From Aphrocallistes beatrix (taxonomy: Eukaryota > Porifera > Hexactinellida > Sceptrulophora > Aphrocallistidae), in assembly GCA_963281255.1 (NCBI GenBank), contig OY725495.1, positions 4,588,001 through 4,652,000 of the forward strand: a DNA stretch of 64,000 nucleotides, given 5' to 3'. Made by a program: the position numbers and the translations under genes. Below the pieces are notes generated by a model. That model saw only the letters and a list, made by a program, of their open reading frames with translations. It was not told where the DNA came from and made no database searches. Each line of letters opens with the position of its first letter. Within the stretch, counting starts at the first letter, position 1. Of this stretch, positions 47,570 to 58,178 are shown one piece after another.

Positions 47570-49640
47570 TTGTTTATTTAACTATTAAATCTTGACACCA
47601 GTATATTTTAACAATAAACTTATCAGTGAAACTCTAATATAATTTATTTATTGTTGGGAACTAAAAGCTATTTTTATCGGAAATAGAAGTTTTATCACAT
47701 CATGCTGATGTCTTCAAAATACTTAGAATACACTTTTAATGCCTTTATTTTGAATGTTTCGAGTTTTCAATTAAAGAAGTGCTCTTCCCGCTGACTAGAA
47801 TTCATACAGCTGCTCCTTTGGTGCGTTTTGTTGACGGAAATTTGATTATTGCTTTCCCTGATTCATACTTTAACTGGTGTAGCTTAATATTATTAACAGA
47901 TAGGGCATTAGTTGATGGTGAAAGAGAACATCGCGATCCCAAAATTTCAATATTTTCCCGATTGTTTTGTTACTTGAAACATAATTTTTATTGGAACCAG
48001 TGGTGTTTTATGGATGACGCTACAATTCTCCCTTGATCATCTACTTTGGTATTATTTACTCAATTTTATAAAACTTTTATCAATTTAATGATGTTTTCAT
48101 TCAAGTTTAAATATTTTCAGGTAGAAATAAAAATTTTTCAAACTTAAATATACTTCACATTTAAACATAATTCTAATTACATAGCTCTAATCAAGAAGCA
48201 AAACTATTTTATTGATGATTACCTTTCTACAAAAGCAAAAACTCACGAATCTATATGCCAAATTCCTTCTTGATCCAAACTAGTTAAAATCGTTGAATCC
48301 TGGTCACCAGGGTTATGACCCCTACCATTGTAGCACCTCCATAGGCGTAGCCAATGGGCCTGCAGAGCCTGCCCGCAGGCCCAGTTAAGACGGACCGTAG
48401 CTACGCCCCTAAGTACCTCTCCACTTCCTTTTTAGCAAACACCGCTGATCGAAACTAAAATTCGAAATACCAATCAAGCTGAGCTATCAGAATACTTAAT
48501 AGTCTTTTAGTGCTGGAATAAGACTCAAATTGGTAATTGAATAGAAAGGTAGAATAAGTCAATGATGATGTGGAGAGAATACAAATTTCCAAAAGAAATC
48601 TGACTAAAAAAATAAAACTCAGAAAGCGCTCTCTTCTCAAATTGCACAGTAACTGACAAATTCATGCTAACTATAAGAAGGTGGATTTAGCCAATCGAAT
48701 CAAGTTACCATCATCGCAATGGAATTTGATGGGCAGTAGCTGTAGGAGTTCCATCACTGAACTAACTTGTATTAACTATGTCAGGCAAATTATTATCATA
48801 GAAATGAATTCTACTCTCTTCTAGCATTATTAAATCCTTTTAACATGGAGGCCGACATGTTTAGTGCAATTCCCACCACAAGAAATTCCTTATGGAATTG
48901 ACAGTGGTGTTGACATCCGTCTGTACGTTCCTGTGAAATCTACTGGAGCAAATTTCACTAATTTTGAACAAAATTCCTTATATGGAGATCTGGATCTAGA
49001 TCTAATTTCTATATCTTGTTTATATGATCATATTTCACACCTTTGACTTTATTATATTCTTGATCAAGGTCCATAGACACCAGTACAGTTGGTTCTGTTT
49101 CAACTTGACCGATTTTGATTAAATTTATCTAAAAACTCCATTCCATATGGTTAGGCTGGATTCAAACGTATCACGATATCCATGGTTCTATAACAGCAGA
49201 ACTTCCTCCAGCAGGAAGTAAGGGAAGTTAGTGAGGTTGTCTGAGATGTGAGTAAGAACTGAATGTCAGCTGCTGCATATTGCTATGGACCATGGAGTAG
49301 ATAACTCGCAAAACTCTTCTTTATCCAGAACAAGACATACCTGTTGTATCTGCTCCAAACGCCTTTATTCGTCTCTATTATACATTGCATTTGATTAATG
49401 AATCCTTATCCATAGCAACGTTGGAATGTGGCAACTTTCTTTGAGAATATTTTAGTGTCCTCCACTTATGCAATTATGGAGGTTCTACTGTTTCTGAGAA
49501 TTAGGAAGGTTAGTTATGTCCTTGGTGCTTCTTAATTAATATTCAATAATGAAATAATCCATCATATATGTAATTATCTCAATTTACAATACTCGATAGC
49601 CGATATTATTTAATCATATTTTCTTCTCCGTTTTTATAGT
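47570..49640. repeat. A3-B4 spacer, homologous to 36036-38010
   Basis: Same order of blocks as after A2. An insertion near 48300-48410 (AGCCTGCCCGCAGGCCCAG) looks like a small element. No gene. Confidence 0.7.
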
Positions 49641-49647
49641 ATTAGTG

Positions 49648-51012
49648 ATGGCGACTCCTGATATGAACGTGAATGAAAAAGTTACAGACGAAACAGGTAA
49701 GCTCGTTGTCAGTGAGTCTACTGCCGAAGTGCCTAGAATTCCTACAGTATCTTATGAGGGCAGATACAGGGACGGATCCAGGATTTCACGAAAGGGGGGG
49801 CCCAAAGCAAGTGGAACGAGCGACTCTTGGGGGGTCTGGGGGTTCTCCCTCCACAAAATTCTTTGAATAATTATATTAAAACCCATATCGAATGACCATT
49901 TGCATATACTATACAAGATTCATAATATTTTTTAGTATGTAATACTGTGCCACTGTATTACCACTAGAGACTGAAAACTAGCAGCTGCTGATGGCTAGCA
50001 CTCACTCTCATCACCTGCGTTATCTAATAGATTTCTTAACTTCATCAAGCGTGGTCTTTTGATGGCAAACCGATCTACAATCTCAGAATACGTGAGATTA
50101 ATGTCTTTGTGGACATAAAGAAGAATTAAATCATTTAATCGTTCTTCACCCATTGAGCTACGGAGTTCCGTCTTTACATATGCCAGGGCAGAATTGGCCC
50201 TCTCAACAGTAGCAGACGTCACTGGTGCTACTAACAAAAGGTCGATGTTTTTCTAGATTGCCTTTCTAGATTGGCCTAAAGAAAATGGGGCCCCCAAATA
50301 TGTAACAAGGAATATACTACTACGAGAACGAGTGCATTAGGCTAGTTCTCGAAGGGGGGCCCAGGCCCCCTGGGCCCCCCCTGGATCCGCCAATGAGAAC
50401 GAGTGCATTAGGCTAGTCCTCGAAGGGGGGGCCCAGGCCCCCTGGGCCCCCCCCTGGATCCGCCTATGAGAACGAGTGCATTAGGCTAGTCCTCGAAGGG
50501 GGGCCCAGGCCCCCTGGCCCCCCCCCTGGATCCGCCTATGAGATACATCCATAGTGTAAGCGAATATTTGAGAGAATGCATATTTAAATACGCAAAAGCA
50601 GTACGTAGCAGTGGACTTTCTGTCTGGGAATATTTATGCATCTGATGGATTTGATGGAGTGTTCGTATATGACAATGATGGAAGGTATTTGTACGATTTT
50701 GGGGAGGAGTTTAGAGTGAAGATGGATGGTCCTCGTTGTATGGTTATCTCAGGAAATAGAGTATTTATAACTCAGTTTAGGTCCTATTGTGTGTTAATTT
50801 ATAGTTTGGATGGAAACTTCATCACTCAGTTTGAATGTGCGTCTATATGTTCTAATGAAATACATGATTACACCCCTGCACTTTGTTTTGCAGTCAGTGA
50901 AATGAACGGAGACATCTATGCCTGTGATACACATCATCATATAGTTCTGGTTGTAGTGTTCTATCACGGGTGTGGCACAGACTTCACAGGTTCACTGTTC
51001 AATATCAGCTAA
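49648..51012 (+). pseudogene. NHL-propeller gene B4, broken by a hAT element
   Basis: Starts like B2 (MATPDMNVNEKV) and runs to EGRY, where a 774-base element interrupts it (49767-50540). B homology resumes at IHSV, a 4-base insertion near 50600 (CAGTACGTAGCAG) shifts the frame, and blades 1-3 follow to about 50946. There the gene is cut and joined to GTTGTAGTGTTCTATC, and then to the upstream region of an A gene. Blades 4-6 are missing. Clearly dead, by at least three separate lesions. Confidence 0.85.
49767..50540. mobile_element. hAT-family element with transposase remnant
   Basis: Ends CAGGGACGGATCCAGG and CCTGGATCCGCCTATG are imperfect inverted repeats. AGATA is present on both sides. 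The minus strand 49995-50237 encodes a hAT C-terminal dimerisation segment (SATVERANSALAYVKTELRS; EERLNDLILLYVHKDI). The right part holds three tandem ~72-bp units (GAACGAGTGCATTAGGCTAG followed by a C/G-rich palindrome). Most of the transposase is missing. Confidence 0.8.
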
Positions 51013-51540
51013 CTACAGCCTAGCAGTTTCTCCAATCAATATATTGTATATATTTTGACTAATTTTTTCCTATAGGACAACCAGGTTTTTAAGCAGGGTA
51101 GGTTAGACCCCCGTCCATTGTAGTATTTGCAATATTGCATATTATAATGATAACATGATGATAAGACATTACACGAGAATCATATTTTAAGGCCATGTTT
51201 CTTAACCTGGGTCCATCAGTAGTATCATGACCCGAAACTGTTTTTCATTAAAAAGGAAAGAGACCCGAAAGTTACAATGTTAAGAACGACTGACCTAGAC
51301 TAGTGGTGGGGAATTGGCCTCCTATGTGCAAGATTATAATCTGAATATATCACTGTAGACAAGAAGGAGGATTGAATTCTAAAAGATAGGATGTAGCATT
51401 TGTAATCAACTCAACAAATTTGCATAATTATTTAAACCTTATTCTAAAAACATTCTAATATAGTGTAAAGTAGAGAACATTGAAAGTAAATTCTGAGTGT
51501 AGATAAAGTTCCACAAGGAGATATCCTTTCTGAAACATGA
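51013..51540. repeat. Upstream region of A4
   Basis: Homologous to 34160-34670 and 45650-46180, including TAGGTTAGACCCCCGTCCAT and TCTTAACCTGGGTCCATCAG. No gene. Confidence 0.7.
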
Positions 51541-51551
51541 CACACTCCTGC

Positions 51552-51677
51552 TTCAAGGAAACTAGCCACAGCCACAAACCTACCAGTCATTCTCTAATCA
51601 GTCTCTCCCTCACACTACGACACAACACACACTATCAGCTCATGATACCAACACACTTCTCATCTGATATAAATATA
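51552..51677 (+). promoter_or_regulatory. Promoter of NHL gene A4
   Basis: TTCAAGGAA at 51552-51560 and TATAAATATA at 51668-51677, 60 bases before the ATG. Confidence 0.6.
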
Positions 51678-51727
51678 CTCTCAGTAAACAATTCATTATT
51701 AACTCAAATAAAACAAAGAAACAATCA

Positions 51728-52906
51728 ATGGCATCAAGATTCCCTGAGAGCGAACCTTCCCTCCATTCCAACCCATTTGAAAGAGCAGAACTCCTCATCA
51801 AATCCACCTTCAACTCCCTGATGAAGAAACTGGAAGAGAGGATGGACCAGTTGCTGGTAGAGCTGCATGAGATGAGTGCTAACTACTTCAGCAAAGAGGA
51901 GACGAGACAGAAACAGATGAAGGATCTGGATCAGCTGATTGCGAAGATTCAAGAGGCGAGTTTAGAGCAGAATCTCATAGTCGATCTACAAAAACAACAA
52001 ATTCAAAAGATGAAAAATGAAAAGGGACAATTTCAACAACCAACTCCCATCCCATTTCCTCACTTCGACACATCTCTCTTGGAGGATCTACTTCAACAGA
52101 TAGAGAAGTTTGGATCTCTACAAGATGTAGCTCCCATATACCGCACGAAAGTACATCCTATTAGGTCTATAGGAAAGAAAGGGAAGGGTAGAGTAGAACT
52201 AAGTGGTCCACGTGGTGTAGCGATAGATGGGAAAGGAACTATATTCATAGCTGACATGTGGAACAGTAGAATTCAGTTAGTTAACTTGAAGGGTCAGTTC
52301 ATTAAAGAATTTGGTAAGGAAGAGTTAATTTGGCCTCACTCCATAGCTCTATACAACGATTGGTTGTTCGTAACTGATTTAGATCTGAATAAAGTCCTAA
52401 AATATACAACACAAAACTATAAATTAGAATGTAAGAGTGAGTTAGAACTTGATTATCCATTTGGTATAACAGTAGATAATAATGAAGTGTTTGTAGCAGA
52501 TTATAATAATAATAGAATAGTAATGTTAAGCTTAAATCTTAAATTTATTAGAGAATTAGGAAATGAGAAGTTAGTAAAGCCACAAGATGTTAAAGTAAAT
52601 AATAATAAAGTGTTTGTAGCTGATAATAGTGAACATCATAATATACATATATTTTCTAAGTTAGGAGATTTACTGAATAGTATTATAAGCTTGAGAGTTG
52701 GAACTGGTGATATATTTCTATGTTTAGATAAGTTTAATAATATTCTAATTAGTGATTGGTCAGGTAAAATAATACAAATATATACATTAGAAGGTCTGTT
52801 AATTCATAGTATTGAGTGTGATTATAAACCTACAGGAATAGCAGTAACTCAAGATAATATCATTATTTGTGCTGATTGGAGTAGCGATAAATTAAACTTG
52901 TATTAG
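51728..52906 (+). CDS. NHL-propeller gene A4
   Basis: 392 residues, intact. Coiled coil, hinge PTPIPFPHFDTS and six blades as in A1. Variable sites: MW after the first IAD, YN after VAD, WS after ISD, K before P in the last blade, VGTGD in the fifth. The second blade has Y before P (ELDYPFGI). Conserved TATA promoter and an ATTAAA poly(A) signal about 50 bases after the stop. It is one of three copies with neither a nonsense nor a frame defect. Confidence 0.88.
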   Translation: MASRFPESEPSLHSNPFERAELLIKSTFNSLMKKLEERMDQLLVELHEMSANYFSKEETRQKQMKDLDQLIAKIQEASLEQNLIVDLQKQQIQKMKNEKGQFQQPTPIPFPHFDTSLLEDLLQQIEKFGSLQDVAPIYRTKVHPIRSIGKKGKGRVELSGPRGVAIDGKGTIFIADMWNSRIQLVNLKGQFIKEFGKEELIWPHSIALYNDWLFVTDLDLNKVLKYTTQNYKLECKSELELDYPFGITVDNNEVFVADYNNNRIVMLSLNLKFIRELGNEKLVKPQDVKVNNNKVFVADNSEHHNIHIFSKLGDLLNSIISLRVGTGDIFLCLDKFNNILISDWSGKIIQIYTLEGLLIHSIECDYKPTGIAVTQDNIIICADWSSDKLNLY

Positions 52907-52978
52907 ATTTTGTTATTTATTTACATTTAATTTTGTAGTTGTTTATTTATCTATTAAATCTTTCCACCAATATAATAT

Positions 52979-53420
52979 TAATTCATCAAGCTCCTAGTAT
53001 AGGAGATGCCTTATGTCATGATCAGCGTGCGACATCCGTCTGCTCGCTATGGGAATTCTATTGGACCAAACTGCACGGAATTTGGACCTTATACTCCTTA
53101 TATGGTGGAGATTTGAACCTGTGGGTCCCAATTCTGAAAATTTTTAGACATTTTCACAAAAGGTGTTTAATTGTATGACCAATCAGCATCCAAGGATTTA
53201 ACATTACAGTTGGCTTTCATTTTATTGACTAATAGGAATATACCTAACTCAATGCATGTAAATGAATCACAATGACTCTCTAAACTTGAAATATGATTGG
53301 TTTACATGGAGAAAATAGTTTAAAACACAATTAAGGATTATATAATGCAAGTGCCCTACGAGTCAAGTCACTTAATGGAGCTGCACTATCAGTCTGTCGA
53401 CTGACATTTTTAAATCATTG
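52979..53420. repeat. ~440-bp dispersed repeat (inverted relative to 63150-63590)
   Basis: Begins with the hairpin CTCCTAGTATAGGAG and carries CTATTGGACCAAACTGCACG and TTAATGGAGCTGCACTATCA. The opposite-strand copy lies beyond filamin exon 62970-63138. It may be Helitron-like (a hairpin near one end), but no terminus is proven. Confidence 0.65.
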
Positions 53421-53705
53421 AAGCCATTTCTGATTTCTCATGAGTGGAACCATAGGAGATATGGAGGATGAAGAGTAGACACTTTTATCTTCAGAGTTTC
53501 CATTGATATATATTCCATTGTGCTTAGATTCCTTATGAGTTTAAGGAACTAGCTCATTCCAGCACTGTTAGAGATTCTACTGAGATGTTCGACTAGGTTG
53601 CACTGGTACATCACAATGACAACCTAATAGTCTTTGTGTAGGAAAGTTCTTTTAAAACTTTTCATACTTTTATAGAAGCAGTTTTTTATAGTAAAGTCTC
53701 AGTCC

Positions 53706-54044
53706 CTAATGAGAAACCTGATTAGAAATAATTATTTCTATCATTTTCCATCTCGGCAACATATCGAGAGAATTAGCATTATAAACAGGGGTGTAGTGTC
53801 CCTCACTAATTTTCAAAGAGATAGCATGTTTACCATTTTCATTGATTGATTGGTACATATCTTTTTGATGAATGTTAATTCTCTCTATTTCCTTGAGTTG
53901 CCTTATTCTTTCTTTTTTGTTGGAGCGGCGATCGCAGAACTTTTTGTAACAACATTTATAAGTTTTCCCGACCAACTTTTTGATGTGCAGACGCTCCCTC
54001 GATTTAATATTGATCACTACACCACTGATTACAATGAATGCCAA
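53706..54044 (-). CDS. Unidentified open frame, possible exon
   Basis: 112 codons with a lysine/glutamate-rich stretch (KKERIRQLKEIERINIHQKD) followed by MYQSINENGKHAISLKISEG and a short tail. Its composition is more protein-like than other spurious frames here, but I recognise no family and see no promoter or clear splice partners. It could be an exon or decayed piece of a coiled-coil protein, or chance. Confidence 0.2.
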   Translation of the reverse strand: MAFIVISGVVINIKSRERLHIKKLVGKTYKCCYKKFCDRRSNKKERIRQLKEIERINIHQKDMYQSINENGKHAISLKISEGHYTPVYNANSLDMLPRWKMIEIIISNQVSH

Positions 54045-54189
54045 CTGTCTCGTTATATTTCTCCATTATGTCCCACTTTTGGTATTCCTTGTATGATACT
54101 ATTCTATTGCGTCCCGCCATGTCCCCTTAATTCATACTGCATCATAGTTTAAGATGAGAATGTATATTTTGATCCGTAAATATATAAAA

Positions 54190-54330
54190 TGTTGATCAGA
54201 AAATATGTAGAATTTTGATCAGGAAACCAATGTGGAACTTTGATCGGAAATGTGGAATTTCAATATTAATTAATACAAATGCCACATTTCTGCTCAAAGT
54301 TCAACATTGGTTTTCTGATCAAAATATACT
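54190..54330. repeat. Imperfect long palindrome
   Basis: GATCAGGAAACCAATGTGGA and further bases at the left pair with CAACATTGGTTTTCTGATC at the right around an AT-rich centre. Foldback element or cruciform-prone site. Confidence 0.7.
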
Positions 54331-54898
54331 GTGTCTTTTAAGATGGCATAATTACTATTTGCACAATTGTGTAGTTTGGTGGTAGTTTAATATGTGAGGA
54401 GTGTAGACTCGGGATTATGATTGGTAAGGGTTTGAGTCAAGATCTAGGATCGGTGGGGACATTTAGGAAGATTTGTATTTCGAGTCATAGAAGATTCTCG
54501 CTTTCAACAAATTAGTGTTAGGGACACCAACCCATTAAAGTCTATGCCATAAATCTCAGTATTGAGGTGATGAATTGTTGGAATTTGAATCTATCGTGTC
54601 TGTATGTGTGGAATGTTTTCTCAATTAATCACGTTATCAGATATAAAACTGTTGGATATATCCAATTACAAAATAAAATAATATGAAGTACTGAAAAAGT
54701 TCATTTCTATAATTTAGTCCTATTCTTCACTGCCTTCTGTGAGAATATGGTAAATGGCGCTGAATTAATGCGAAGCTAAGAGTGTAGCATGAATTAATGT
54801 GCAGAGTCAACTCTCAAATCTCGTCGTGTCCCACGATTTTCGCTGTTATGAGACCATTACTCACTATTATCTCACGAATTAGAACACTGTTCGTAATA

Positions 54899-55066
54899 CA
54901 GTAGAACTCGGATAAGACGTACCCCTTCGGGAAGGAATTATTAGTACGTACTATCCGTAAGTACGCACTAACCGAGTTTGTACTACATAGAAATCTATAT
55001 TATAGATAAATTTTGGTTCAGAGAAATGAGTACTAAACCGAAGAACGTATTATCTGAGTACTACTG
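54899..55066. mobile_element. TA-flanked pogo-like MITE, family 7
   Basis: Left CAGTAGAACTCGGATAAGAC after TA; right GAGTACTACTG before TA. It lies 110 bases before the first filamin-gene exon. Confidence 0.75.
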
Positions 55067-55177
55067 TACTATTTCCACATCTCACCATCTACCACATGTC
55101 ATCACACGTTTAGTTAGATTACAAGTTGAGAGAGGCTTATGCTACCAGACTAACTTTCTGTTATTCCGTTTTCTCAG

Positions 55178-58100
55178 ATGTCAGGTAACCTTCCTAGTGA
55201 TACCGAAGAGCTGCTAGCACAGCTAGAGAGAATTGGACAGGGAGATTTCGGGAATTCTCTCTCAGATTTTCCTCCTCCCCCTCCTCTCCCTCCCTCAGAG
55301 GATCTTCCAGACCCTCCAACCGACCTCCCTCCCGCACCAGACCTGACAGACCAGTTCGAGAGTGTGGTCACTTTCTCGAAAGGTAACAACCAATCATTCT
55401 TGATCAGTTGCGTTTTATCGATTTTGATACTATTATTAGTCCAAAATGGAAAATACTTATACAGTAATCGTCAGTAATACTTTCCTATCGTGACCGCAAC
55501 GATTATACTTGCCAACTGTCCCGTTTTTCCGCTTTTTTCACTCTTCTATTGAGCTAATTTTCTTGAATATCCAGCTTTTACATGAAATTTGCCCATTGTG
55601 TCCCGCTTTTTAGGATTCTATTTATAGTACTATTCTATTGCGTCCCGCCATGTCCCACGAAATTCAACGCTGCGCTTTTATTTGGTTTGTAGGCTCAGGT
55701 TGGTTTGTATGTTATCGGTGATAATCGGTGAGGATTTGCGGGGTTGTTAAGAATGCCTTTTTTAATTTTGGGAAATCCCCGAGCATTTACTATTAAATAA
55801 TCTAAACTCCACATTGATCCATGGTACCACTGATCTCTGTGTAAGTGCACTAAATATAGATTTAGATATCTATTCTTGACATTCTATTGGTCCATTGGCA
55901 CATCCTTGGTTCTCTTACGGAGCATAACAGTGAATCACCAGCTAGAGGTGTGAAAGGAGTGCTGTAGTCTCTTAGTGGGTATAGAGGCTTTGCCCTAGGA
56001 ACTGACAACTGTGTTCTTATTGATCCTGACTTAGAGAATGTCTCCCTTGTTTCTCTCCACTAGCTAAGCCACTGATGGCATTCCTAATATCCTTGACAGT
56101 ACGGATAATTACTAATCTCCTTTCCCGGAATTAGAGTCTCGATTTGTTCTCGTCCTTTTCCGTTCTGTTCCATAATCCTTACTCAATTCTATTCGTGAAT
56201 ACCAGCTGTAACTAAATATCCCCTCTCTGTCAAAATAAGGATTAAATCTAATACAGTGGTTCCCATGGACTCCTTAGTGGTCCACAGAAAATATCAAGGG
56301 GTCCACAGAATATAGGAAAATTGCTAGAAAGGTCTACAGCCGAAATAGTTTGAAAACCGATACTCTAATGCGTGTGTACACTCATCCATGGTCCATGCCT
56401 ATTTCCTGATTGGAATGTGTACTGAGTTAATTGTGTCTATTTATAGGTTCTAACAGCTCAGCTAACAAGTCCCCAGACCTCCCACCACCTCCCTCTCAGA
56501 CCACCCACGACGTTCACAAGCCAATCGGAGGTGTCACTGTGAATGTGAGGTCTACGAAACTCGCGCCTAAAGTAGCCTCCAAGACTGAGAAAGCGCGCGC
56601 GATTGGTCGTGCCTCCGCCCTGGGGGGTCTGGCTACTTCGGGCGGTTCCGGGGAAGAAGGGTTCGTTTCTGTGTCCGCTCTGAAGAGACAGTTTGAGACT
56701 GGGCCTAACCGGCTGACTGGAACCACGATAGCGCCTATTGCCAACATGCCTCAAGTCCCAGGTTAGTTAGCAACAGGAAGGGTCAATGGAATGCATATTC
56801 TACTCTCGATTTATTCAAATATTCCTAAACGTATTTGTGGTTTAAAATTTGAGCGCTTCTTCATGACCGCCTTCAATCTGATTTGTAAAGAGTAGAGTAT
56901 TATTGTACAGCCCTCCAGATGGCATGCCTAATTTACGGGACGGGACGGCATCCCGTCCCGTAAATTAGGCACCTAGATTTTCCGGGACGGTCCCGTAAAT
57001 TAGGTATGCCCCCTCCAGAGATACGCTCATAGTTTCAAACCCATAAATTTCTATTCGCCTAAATCTATAAAAAGCACTTATAATATAGAGTAAATTGCGT
57101 GTTCTATATTTTCACGCTAATATTCTAAATTTTCAAACACTTTCGAGCTTAAAATCATACGCATCCTAGATAATTCCTTGGAAAGATGCACATCACGAAT
57201 ATTAGGGAATAGAATGGAATTTATGAGTTATGAAATGTTTAATTGGGATTAACATTGTTATCCTGGCTAATCATGATTATGTTATGATGACACAGCGAAA
57301 TGTCAAGTCCTCTGGGCATAGCTAATTTACAGAAAGGAACCATTCTGGGAAATCTGAGTACCTAATTTACGGAACTCGACAGAACGGTTCCGGAATTTTA
57401 ATTAAATGCCTAATTTACGAAATATTCTGTAAATTAGGCATTTAAAATCCCGGAACCGTTCCGTCGAATCCCGTAAATTAGGTATTCAGATTTCCCTGAA
57501 AGGTTCCGTTCCATTTCGTAAATTTGATATGTTCAATGATCTTACCATCTTAAAATATATAAGACAGTTAGTTAATGCAAAAAGTCACCATGGACGAGAT
57601 AGGAGTGTGTTTCCCATTCTTTCTGGGAATTTCCCATCCCATCTACTTGTACTATACCATATTAACCTCATTACTTGAGTAGAACAGTCACTGAAGTAAG
57701 CCAGATTCTAACTCAGTGCATATTCTTTCCATTCCTGGTATTTATAGGTCCCGCGGTCCCACATCGCGTCTCCTCTCAGCCTCAGCCAATCAAATCTCCG
57801 CAGAGACCGCCTCTCCCTGCCGAGTTCGCTCCGGCCAAGACAACGCCAGCTGTCACCTCGAAGGCCGCCGAATCATTGGACGATCTCCTCTCGGACCTGA
57901 ACCAGGTCGCAACCGGAACAGATTTCCCGCCGCCGCCGCCAATGGCGACCGGCACAGGAGCTAAATATAGCGCAGAGGGTCCCGGCATTTCTGGCGCAAT
58001 TCCCGCGAAAGTTGGCACTTGGTTCCAGGTGTCGGGGGGTGAGGTGGAGCCCGATGAGGTGGCTGTGAATGTGATTGGTCCTTCAGGGCCTACTCATTCT

Positions 58101-58178
58101 AAAATTACCAAATCAGCTGACGGAGTCCGTGTCAATTATACGCCCACTGTAGCTGGAGAGTATTCTGTTGAAACCAAG
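55178..58178 (+). CDS. N-terminal adhesion-motif exons (1-3) of the filamin-repeat protein
   Basis: Exon 1 (55178-55382) holds the first LD-like helix and FPPPPP site. Exon 2 (56447-56761) has PDLPPPPSQ, a basic Gly/Ser/Ala stretch and SVSALKRQFETG, a short amphipathic segment I cannot assign. Exon 3 (57748-58178) holds the second LD helix and FPPPPP site, then the beginning of the first filamin repeat (GISGAIPAKVGTWFQVSG; YTPTVAGEYSVET). The LD plus FPPPPP pair is therefore repeated. Confidence 0.75.

Noticed and set aside
47779..48036. 85-codon frame in the A3-B4 spacer
   Set aside because: Its homologue in the A2-B2 spacer is interrupted, and no domain is visible.
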